Made by a program: the position numbers and the translations under genes. The notes under the pieces were generated by a model that saw only the letters and a program-made list of their open reading frames with translations, made no database searches and was not told where the DNA came from. A stretch of DNA of 64,000 nucleotides from Maylandia zebra (lineage: Eukaryota; Chordata; Actinopteri; Cichliformes; Cichlidae), in the NCBI RefSeq assembly GCF_041146795.1, contig NC_135183.1:17798840-17862839 (forward strand). The letters are read 5' to 3'. The number at the start of each line of letters is the position of its first letter. The stretch's first letter is position 1. Below are positions 55,229-64,000 of this stretch, piece by piece.

Positions 55229-55874
55229 TGTCACGGTCTGCAGAGACAGGCCGTGCGGTGGTGTGTGTAATGGACCCAGGTGCGTACACAAGTGAGCAGA
55301 CGGGAGTGAGCTTAACAGAAGGCGAGCCTTTAATATGGCTGAAAACAAGGTGTACAAACACAGCAGGGATAGCGTGGCTAAACAGAAACCTAAACTGGGA
55401 ACAAACTATGGTGAGGCTATGGCTTGGAAGACAACAGACCGGGCATGGAAACACGGAGGGTGGGAACACAGACGACGCGACACAGACTGTAAGAAACACA
55501 GAGACTAAATACACATGAGGGATGATCAGGGGAAGTGGCCACACATGGGAACACAGCTGACACACATGAACTTAACGACAGGACAGGAGGAGTGAGACTG
55601 AATACACTGACAGTGAATGCAGGCCTTCAAAGTAAAACAGACATGACACATGAACCGGGGAGGCGTAGTACAGGGGGAGGTGACAGACGCGACAGCATGA
55701 ACTTGACAATACAAGACACACAGACATAAACACACGAAGAGCAAGGGAGGCTTGATACAAGGGTAACATATACAACTGGCTGGACTACCTAGTGAACCTA
55801 AACAAACAATAAATGATAATCATCAAAATAGGTTAAACACAAAACACTGGGTCGCATGACCCAGGACCATGACA
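55229..55874 (-). mobile_element. Solo LTR-like element, family A copy 3, TSD CAAAG
   Basis: TGTCACGGTCTGCAGAGACA to GACCCAGGACCATGACA, flanked by CAAAG (55224-55228 and 55875-55879). 646 bp. Ends and composition match copy 2; the middle is diverged. No coding content despite open frames. Confidence 0.85.
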
Positions 55875-55879
55875 CAAAG

Positions 55880-57364
55880 AGTATTTTAGTTTAACTACGT
55901 AAGAGTTATCTTCTAATTCATTCTAAAAAGCGGGAATTTTACTGTTCTGAACTTCTAGAAATTTCTTTTGGAAATAAACATTTACTAAAAAGATGCAATG
56001 GTTTTTGAAAAACATTTATTCTGAACTGTGCACCACAATTTCAAAACATTTTCTGAAAGATGTAACAGTATACATGTTCTCACTTTCATTAGAATTTTGT
56101 TTATCAAAAGGTCTGACATGGTAAATGCAAATAACAGCATCTCATCACTTATTTCTTCAATACAATATGCATGTCCTTCATTCATCACTTTGTGGAACTT
56201 CAACGCACTTCTGCTCTCCCCCATATTCCATCTTCACAAGCATATCCTGTGCGGAGATTGAATAAAAATTAGTTGACACTAATTAATGGCACAAATAATC
56301 CAGTAAACAATTGCAGCACAGTAAAAAAAAAAAAAAAGAAATCCTCTTTGAGCCATTACTTGTGTAAAGTATTTTCCCAAAAGACAAAGACACAGGCAAC
56401 AGGTAATACTGAACTAAATGTAAAACCTCAACCTTTTTCATTTTTACCTAAACCGTGTGCACAAAACTCTGGAGGGATCTATGCTAACGTAGAATCCAGT
56501 CAGGACGTCTGCTACTGCTGTTTGATCGTTTTTTTTATGGGCGATCGTTTTCAGGCTTCAAGTAGCACCATTATACCAACATTTCACATTCTAGACATTG
56601 TTTTAGGTGTATTTGACCAAAAGTTTGACTGAAAATTCACATGCAAGCTTTTTTTCAAGGCTGTGGTATTTGCCTGCAAACAATACCTTTCAGCTAGCTA
56701 AAACAGAATATTATGCTATCAGTGAGCAACATGGCTAATGCCTTTCACACAGCTTTGTCTCAACTCCAAAGAGCCACAGAAGTAAAAGCTCATAATAATA
56801 ATTGAAACAATCTTTGAAAAAATGACTTACCAAGCATGGCAAAAACTCAAATATGTAGAGCAAAATGTTCTGAAACGGCTTCACTTCAGCTTCGATTGGA
56901 GCCGTGCTGGGGGATTTACTCTCGTCTGTGAATTTACTCTATTGGTGTCATAGCCCCTGTAGGAGTTCAGAGTTAAGAGGTCAAGAGTTAATGTTTCCAT
57001 TGTAACACCTCCAGATTTGACAGAGAAACACTCATTTTTAACACTCGATTCTACTAGAAACAGTCGATCATATTTGTTGTCAAAGCTGAATTCAGGGCAA
57101 ACTACGCTAAATTAGCGTTTTTAGCTAGCAGCTACAATAAGCATAAAAGTTACCTTACGGCTGTCATTTGTTAACATGACGCTTGTTCTTATACATGTAG
57201 TACATTTATTACCAACCTGAGAGTTTATCCGCTGGTCATTCGACATGACGAATGACTTCTGAAGTCTTAATTCAGCTCAAGACGCTGTAGATTCCCGTCA
57301 GTAACACTTTCGGTCCGCTAGTAAAACGTAGTTCTATTAATCTGCGCTTGAACCGGAACCGGAT
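55880..57364. other. Unassigned, probably interior of a DNA element
   Basis: Bounded by the TTAACTCT-type repeats; AT-rich with no transposase motif that I recognise. Confidence 0.4.
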
Positions 57365-57665
57365 GTAAGTTCCAAAAAACTGAATTTTGGAACTGAAATT
57401 GAATTGTAGAACTGAAACTGAATGGTGAGAAGTGAAACTGAAATTATTCAAGAGCTGAATTTTTAAAGGATAAAATGCAGTTTCAAAGCAAATCAATTCA
57501 TTTTCAAAATATAAAATTCAATTTCAATTTAGTGATGATCATTTTCAAACCATAAATTCAATTTCAAATTAGACTAATTCAAATTCAGTTTTCAAAAGCA
57601 TTTATTCAAGTTACAATTCAGATTCAATCTGAGCAATTCAAATTCAAATTGAACTTATTCAAATT
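57365..57665. repeat. Degenerate (GAAACTGAA)/(TTCAAATTCA) repeat zone
   Basis: About 300 bases of ACTGAAATTGAATT, CAATTTCAAATT and CAAATTCAGTTT units. Similar words occur at 41940-42135. Confidence 0.6.
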
Positions 57666-57817
57666 CAGTTTCTGATGGCACAGATTTCTGCCCATACTTC
57701 ACCATGAGCTCCGTGTAATTGTTTTTCAGTTGGTTTTCATCAAAAAGTTTGTCACTTCCACATTCAGAACTTTCCAACATAAGATCGATAATGTTGTCTA
57801 ATGTCTTTACTTTAAAA

Positions 57818-58060
57818 CAGAGATGGGCAACTCCAGGCCTCGAGGGCTGGTGACCCGCAGGTTTTAGATATCATATCATATTATATTTAGATATGGGTCA
57901 ACACACCTGAATCACATGATTAGTTCATTACCAGGCCTCTGGAGAACTTTAAGACATGTTGAGGAGGTCATTTAGCCATTCAAATGAGCTGTGTTGGTTC
58001 AAGGACACATCTAAAACCTGCAGGACACCAGGCCTTGAGGCCTGGAGTTGCCCACCCCTG
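57818..58060. mobile_element. hAT MITE, 243 bp, TSD CTTTAAAA/CTTTAGAA
   Basis: CAGAGATGGGCAACTCCAGG and, inverted, CAGGGGTGGGCAACTCCAGG as ends, with an 8-bp flank repeat carrying one mismatch (57810-57817, 58061-58068). Non-coding. A very common kind of fish hAT MITE. Confidence 0.93.
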
Positions 58061-58129
58061 CTTTAGAATGACAGCGTAGAATATAAAAGGACAGTGGTGC
58101 AAACACAGAAGAACTAAATGTCTAAGAGT

Positions 58130-58260
58130 GATTTTAATGCAGAAGCCTGGGTTTGAATCCTCTCTGGCTTTTTATTGCGTATGCTGCTCCTTCTCCCAGC
58201 TCTCCTCACTTCTCTTTACTGTCCTTTCCCAGTAAAGGCTAAAAAGCCCCCCTAAAATAT
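58130..58260 (+). repeat. Possible tRNA-derived SINE fragment
   Basis: GGGTTTGAATCCTC (a T-arm/B-box-like word) followed by CTTCTCCCAGCTCTC and GTAAAGGCTAAAAAGCCCC, reminiscent of a common fish SINE-like repeat. The A box is not seen. Confidence 0.4.
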
Positions 58261-58269
58261 ATATTTATA

Positions 58270-59497
58270 TAAAAAATTATCTTAATGCGAGTTAAGCAGA
58301 TTCCAGAAAATAAAGATTTTAGTGGTTTACTGATGATCGTTGGAGTGGGCGAAGAGTTTACGTTTTAATGTATTTGTGATTGAATTTTCCAGTTAAACAT
58401 TAAATATCCTTTAAGGAGGCTACTGATGTTTCCCAGCACTGACACACTCAGCTTCCAGCTATGAGCGAGTCTCCGATCTGCCTCGTGGAGGCTGCAGGCC
58501 AGCGATCGTCAATAATCGGGTTTGTTATCCGGCCGATCTCCTGGCTGACGGAGTGAGGAGGGAAAAAGGAGGACGGTGCATCAGTAAATCCTCACTAAGC
58601 TCCTTTCTTCGAGGCATCCACTTCTGGAGAAAATCTGACACAGAGCTTCCATTACGATGCTGGCAGATGGAGCTGCCAGCGAAGAAGGAAGTGAGACCAA
58701 TTATTTCCTGAGTGGGATTCAAACTTTTCTCCACGGGGCTCAAAGCTCAGGGAAAACACCCACCTGAGCTGACCCACACCGCCTGCCATCCACCCATTGC
58801 AGGTAGACCCCCTGTGCATGTGTGTGTGTGTGTGTATGTGTGTGTGCGTGGTGGTGGGAGCGGGTGCTGGTGTCCATTTCTGCCCACTCATCTCCTCTCT
58901 GAGCACCGCAGGAAACCAGAACATCCTGCATCCCAAAGCCAGGTCTGCAGCGAATTACAGGTCTGATTCAGAGACAGCAACGAGGCGTGTCGGCGAGAGG
59001 TCATCAACAAAAACGAGTGAAGAAAGGAGAGGTAACAAGGAGGCAAGAAGAGGAAGAAGAGAAGGACGCAATGCCAGGAAGAAACGAAAGAAAAATATTT
59101 GAAATGAGCGAAACTAAAACAACAGAGGAAGGAAGCTGATGAGCAACTAATGACCCAGAAATACATGAAACCAAGAGTTTATTAATGCTCACGCCTGCTG
59201 TCATTTCTCGGTGAAGGTGAAAACCGAGGCTGCACAGATAACATCAAACTGAACTTCATTATGAAACGAGTTTAAACCGCAAAGAGAGGATCTGTTAAAT
59301 GTTGCTGCATGTTCTTTAACTTTGGTGGAGGACGCATCTTTGCAGCTGAGGCTGTCACATGGACCTCACATTTGAAATATTTAAAATGCATTAAAATATC
59401 TTCAGTTCGGTCCCAGTGTCACTTTACTTCCTGTTGTATTTTGAAGATTGAAGATGGGTGTTTCTGTTTTCACTGCCTTCCTTTATTGAGTTCACCT
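58270..59497. other. Unassigned sequence with (TG)n patch
   Basis: An imperfect TG microsatellite at 58816-58850 and a purine-rich GAAG stretch at 59010-59100. No exon recognised. Confidence 0.4.
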
Positions 59498-59567
59498 GGT
59501 CCTGTCATGGTCCATGTGTCTGCCTAGTCGGCCTAGCGAGGCTACATATGGTTTTGTTTGTGTTTTG

Positions 59568-59599
<32 letters not shown>

Positions 59600-60017
59600 T
59601 GTCTTCGCTCTGCTTGGTTAGGGCTCACAGTGGCCTCCTGCCTTTAGCCCATGCACCTGCAAGTAATCATACACCTGTGGCTTAACATCCTGTTTTCCCT
59701 GGCCACTACTTAAGACAGTAGTTCAGAGTTTCTTGTTGCCGTCTTCTCTTGTGTTTTCCTGGTTTTGATATTTCCATGTCTGTTTGTATATAGATGTCCT
59801 GGACCTGTCCTGTAACCCTCCTTCCTGGATATCTGAGTGTCTGGCAGTGTGGCGTGGTGTGTTATTGCGAAGTGAATCCGATCACAGAGTGAAGTGCGCA
59901 AGTGCGCTTAGAGTGGAGCGAACGGAGCATGGTTTGGCGAGCAAGTGTGGAGCACCTTTTTCCCCCTACCTGCCCATGGATCCCCGGAGCCCCTGAATTT
60001 ATGCTTCATATTTGTGA
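59498..60017 (+). repeat. LTR-like segment, uncertain
   Basis: Starts TGTCATGGTCCATGTGTC and ends TTTGTGACA, similar to the ends of family A, with a (TC)n run at 59577-59599. I see no target duplication and little internal similarity. Confidence 0.3.
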
Positions 60018-61688
60018 CAGACTCTTAACTAATATTAAGTTTATATTTTACACTCTGTTGTGTATTAAAAAGTCTAAATGTTAAACTTTTGTGTAAAGGT
60101 TAGGTTAACATTAAGTTGCATTTTAGCCACATGCTAAACAAGATGCTTTTTTTCAAACCAAGTCGTGCAGTAGCAATGTTTCGTTCTAAGTTTGTCAGAT
60201 GGGAGAAAATTGGTCATAAAGAGCGTGCTGCACCAAAATCCTCCTTGTGGTTGATTGGCTAACTAGCAGATTTCTGTGACTGCCTGTAGTTTGCAAGGAA
60301 GACCAAAACTGGTCTGCAGCCTTTCGCCAACCAGTCGCTAAGCAGGAGCTTCAAAAAAGGGTACACAAACGGATGTCTGCACCAAAACAACAGGACAATG
60401 TCTGTATGTATTCATGTTGTTTTTCTAGTTCTTTTCATTGTTAGCACTTTTGTGTCTTTTTTAAAGCTGCTAAATAAATAATAAAGTATCTTAATTATCT
60501 TTTATTCTAAAGCAGAAACAGACACCATTCCTGCTTTTTGGGGGGTTTTGTACTATGGTAGTGATGAAGGCATCTTCGTTGTGACAAATTTAACCCAGCA
60601 TGATCCAGTAATTCGCTAACAGGAATGATGTTTTTCAGTTCAGTTAACTCTAAAATGTTACGTTTTCTTTATGTGTAGGCCCGCTGCATTTAAACTATAA
60701 TCTGGTGCACATGTGGACATGATTTAAAGCTTTTAATAATTCAGATTTTAGGCAGAGTGTAAAGAATCTGTAGCTGATTAATTTATTCGTAAGACGAAGC
60801 GCTCTTGGTAAAGTTTAAGCCTTTAAATGGAGGTGCTGCAATGTTTACGTGACAAGTTATTAATCTTTAAATAGAGGAAAAGTTTCTGTCCAGTGCACCT
60901 AATTAAAATCAACATATAAAGAGCTGAAAGCGTTGTTTCAGAGCTGTTTTGACCCAAATTTAAACAGTGATCATTCATTCTCTTGCAGAGGTATTATTTC
61001 AGAGAAACCAGAAACAGTGAGTCTGTCCTGGAGTCTTTTAAGAAGGAAGCTGAGCGTGAAGCCGAACGGCTGCAGGTCTCAGAAGAGGACGAAGCTTGTA
61101 CTCTTCCTCTCCCCCTCTGAGAGCCTTTTTACAGGATTTTCCCTGCATGCATTGCCCTCATGAGGAGTTGAGGGGATTTCTGTGTGTTTGGCTGCCGAGG
61201 CCGCCTGTCAACGCGTCCCGTCAACAAATCCCGGTTTCCATAGAGACGCCCAAATACCAGAAATAAGAAAAAGTTCGAGGCCAAATTGCATTTTCTTCTT
61301 TTCTCCAGTCAATTGGTATGAACAAGGGAGTTAGCTTAGAGGAGCTGATACTTTAAACATGCCACGGGGAGTTAGAGATGGAGCCCAGCGGGGATTTGAC
61401 GCTGGCTGACAGAGTCAGGCCTTCTCTGAGGAAAAGTGCCCTAAAAAAATAAAAATAATAATAATAAAAATCAACAAGTGGAAATATAAATCGCTCCTGC
61501 ACAGATTTTAGTGCCATCATTTTAATCACATCGAGAATCAAACCCTGAGCGAGGAGGTCTCATAAATTCACATAACAGTGACATGAGTGACATTTTTATC
61601 TATTTACATACAAAAATGTGACATTTTAAAGAGGCTGTTGGTGCGGTTCTTTTGGTGTGCACCTAAAGGTGAATGTGATATCTTATGT
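60018..61688. other. Unassigned sequence
   Basis: AT-rich, with AATAAATAATAAAG near 60473. Nothing recognised. Confidence 0.4.
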
Positions 61689-61791
61689 TGTACTCTATAA
61701 GAAACGCACCAGTGAACCAGCCCAGGTTTGTTTTTAGAGTTCTGTCTCTCAACGTTCTGTTAGAAAGCATTGGCTTTAATTACATCGCGTT
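61689..61791 (+). repeat. About 100-bp direct repeat, copy 1
   Basis: ACTCTATAAGAAACGCACCA to GGCTTTAATTACATCGCG. Copy 2 is at 62058. Confidence 0.85.
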
Positions 61792-62057
61792 TTGGAGCCA
61801 GAAGTTGCCATATTTGGGCAACGGGGTGAACGGTGGTGCAACTTTCATTTCCCTTTATTTTAACTGTCAAGGTAAAGAATCATTTTCAGTATAAGACTCT
61901 TGGTAAAGAAACCTGGAGGAACATATGAGGGTCAGGGGCTGGAGTTCATGCTGCTCCCCCTTCAGAACTTCAGATCTTAAGGATCTGAAATTGGGGGAGC
62001 ACCACAGTGGGCAGGTCCACTCGGAAGAAAGTGCCTAATGAAGTGTGAGAGTAGCAG
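61792..62057. other. Spacer between direct repeats
   Basis: Contains an inverted pair GTTCATGCTGCTCCCCC / GGGGGAGCACCACAG around 61943-62006 (CTCCCCC against GGGGGAG) with AACTTCAGATC/GATCTGAAATT. Confidence 0.4.
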
Positions 62058-62168
62058 CACTCTATAAGAAACTCACCAGTGAACCAGCCCTGGTTTGTTT
62101 TAAGAGTTCTGTCTCTGAATGTGTTGCTGTTAGATGCTGTTAGAAAGCATCGGCTTTAATTACATCGC
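62058..62168 (+). repeat. About 100-bp direct repeat, copy 2
   Basis: ACTCTATAAGAAACTCACCA to GGCTTTAATTACATCGCA, with a small duplication (GCTGTTAGAT) not in copy 1. Confidence 0.85.
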
Positions 62169-62915
62169 ACCCCCTTGAACCTTAACCCCCACCTCCCAAA
62201 TAAACCCAGACCCTTTGTGCTCTCCACCTGCTTTCATCCTGCCTCTTTTCCCCCCCTCAGCCCGGAGCTGAAGCTTCTGCTGCAGAGACATTCAAAGACT
62301 GTAAAGTCGAAGCGACAGATTGAGGCCACACAGACTTCTCATTTCCCACTTTTCATAGTCACGTTAGAAAGTTTATAGATGGTTGCGTTTAAATAGAAGC
62401 CAGAAGCAATCGAGTCAGCCACTTCAGAAACTCTGAATAAATGAGCTCAGATTTACAACATTTCTTCCCGAACGACTCAGCTTCTCCATGTTGAAGTTTT
62501 TCTAATGAACTCTTCCAAGGAAGTCTGTTTGTGCTTGGCAGGTTATCGCAGAGTTTACTCAATTATTCAAAGTAATTATCACATTTGAAAGAATCAACTC
62601 TGAATTCCATAGAATAGCTTGTTTTTCTTCTCAGAAGGTCTTTTCTGTGCCACCGTTTGTTTGTACATCAGGTTGGATGGAGTTAGTTTCATTATTGATT
62701 AAACAGTAAAACAATGAAGAATACCCACAGCTGTAATTTCACCAGCAGTCCCAAACCACCAAATGATGATTGATCTGCTGCAAGAAAACCAGAAAACCCT
62801 CAAATCTGAGAAATGCAACAATCCAGGTTTTTTTACTTTTCAACATTTACTCACACTATTGAGTTCAGGTCGTGGGGGCAGCAGTCTCAGAGCAGAGAGG
62901 CCAAAACGTCCTTCG
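62169..62915. other. Unassigned sequence
   Basis: No recognised gene or repeat. Confidence 0.4.
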
Positions 62916-64000
62916 CAGAGGTGGGACCAAGTCATTGTTTTGCAAGTCTCAAGTAAGTCTCAAGTCTTTATCCTCAAGTCTCAAGTCAAGTCTCAAGTAA
63001 TGTCAGGCAAGTCAGAGTCGAGTCTCAAGTCACTGGTGTAAAAGTCCGAGTCAAGTCACAAGTCTGAAACTTTGAATTTCAAGTCCTTTCGAGTCTTTAA
63101 AAAAAACAAACGAAAAAATAATGTTGCAGTTATATGCTAAATGTAAATATTAGACCATGTAATTTTAAAATCTGGGTTTTTCTCAACACATACAAAATAG
63201 TGAACTTAGAAAATATACACAAATTGTGAAATTGCACCTCTTTAAAATGCAGCTCAATTAAACTTAGCTCCAAGAATAATTTTCACCGACAGTTCTGAGA
63301 TACGCTGCATGTTATTCTTGGATGCGGTTGTAGGACCAGCTTTAAAATCGCATGACAAAAATATCATACACATTAAAAAAAACTGTATCACCAACGTAGC
63401 CTGGAAAACATTTGCTAGTTAGATGAAGTCAGCTATCTCATCTTAGCATATTTATATGCATATTTATAATTATACGGTTCTTGGAATGAGTGCATACACT
63501 CATGAAGTTTAGTAACTTCCGGTCACTGCAACAAGCCCAGGTACAGTTTACCGACGGATGGGTGCAGGACCTTGAAATGCACCGTGTAGAACGAAAGACC
63601 ATCGTACGTATCATAAGTTTACCAGTCTCACAAATCGTCTTCATAAATACACATTCGTTAACCGTTTATTAATATAACCTTTGAGCTCAACGGTAATTAA
63701 TTAGTAGTGGAAATAATTTCTGGTAGCATCACAGAAATGTAGCAGTGACAATAATATTGTATGCTGTAATCGTACTGAGCAATTAGTGATACAAAAAAAC
63801 CCGTTTTATCCTGTGAATAAAAGTATGTGTTTTTGTCAGTGTACCATAATAACAGAAGCGAAACGCAATATTGTGTCAGGATAATTTACTATTTATGCAC
63901 AATAAATAAAGGAGCATAGCGCGACAATTTCTGTTCAGCACCAGACTTGCTTGTAACCTATATCACCAATTATGTTAAGAAAAATGACGCATTAACTACA
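62916..64000 (+). mobile_element. hAT transposon, left part (runs off the window)
   Basis: CAGAGGTGGGACCAAGTCAT is a hAT terminus type seen in many fish, followed by AAGTCTC/AAGTC direct repeats to about 63090. The rest to the window end is AT-rich interior; I cannot read a transposase exon. The right terminus is outside. Confidence 0.7.
62945..63090 (+). repeat. Subterminal AAGTCTC repeats
   Basis: About a dozen AAGTC/AAGTCTC units, probably transposase-binding repeats of the hAT end. Confidence 0.85.

Noticed and set aside
58797..59102. Basic, Cys/Val-repeat frame
   Set aside because: Translation of the TG microsatellite followed by purine-rich DNA.
59498..60017. Fourth member of the LTR-like family
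   Set aside because: Ends look alike but flanking duplications and internal similarity are missing; kept only as a low-confidence repeat.

Overview
The window looks like repeat-rich nuclear DNA of a ray-finned (teleost) fish, probably a percomorph or cichlid-like species. The evidence is the mix of an L2-clade LINE, a fish-type L1 with a GC-rich 3' UTR, Gypsy elements, several hAT families with 8-bp target duplications, Tc1/mariner elements, PIF/Harbinger, and long CA and C/G homopolymer tracts. I found no exon of a recognisable conserved host protein. Almost everything interpretable is transposable-element sequence, much of it nested. The genus-level guess is inference only.

1-2612 is the 3' part of an L2-clade LINE (endonuclease end, reverse transcriptase, TTCTGA-repeat tail). 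About 2710-21600 is one L1-type LINE on the minus strand: GC-rich 3' UTR at low coordinates, ORF2 RT and endonuclease, then ORF1 near 21.5 kb. Four elements split it: (a) a 3.8-kb DNA transposon (4005-7820) carrying a multi-exon DUF4806-like gene with two nonsense codons; (b) a young Gypsy LTR retrotransposon (10983-16861, 211-bp LTRs differing at one base, TSD AGTAG), itself broken in gag by an L2-tailed insertion encoding a membrane/coiled-coil ORF; (c) a PIF/Harbinger derivative (18494-19228, TSD TAA) with a MADF-like remnant; (d) a 5'-truncated LINE (about 19839-20640).

22-33 kb holds a solo LTR-like element (TSD GTCAA), a 3.2-kb hAT (TSD GTGATAAC) containing a 1.34-kb inverted-repeat element with a minisatellite, a hAT with a BED zinc finger (TSD GTCAGGTT) and a degenerate Tc1/mariner element. 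33-42 kb is mostly unassigned, with a second copy of the BED-type hAT, a Gypsy integrase relic and LINE 3' tails. 42.2-44.8 kb has promoter-like sequence and three possible small exons around a 1-kb hAT derivative (TSD CTGCTGAT).

44.9-52.1 kb contains two copies of a DD37E Tc1-like (TRT-type) transposon. The larger copy sits in a decayed Gypsy pol that is also split by a second member of the LTR-like family. 53-58 kb holds a palindrome-rich MITE, a hAT end, the third LTR-like copy (TSD CAAAG) and a 243-bp hAT MITE. 58-64 kb is mostly unassigned, with a diverged pair of about 100-bp direct repeats and the start of a hAT that runs off the window.

The L1 is the oldest layer of the first 21 kb. 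Gypsy, Harbinger, the DUF4806-carrying element and the LINE fragment came later, and the L2-tailed element is younger than (or travelled with) the Gypsy copy. All reading frames of autonomous elements seen here carry at least one frameshift, stop or truncation.
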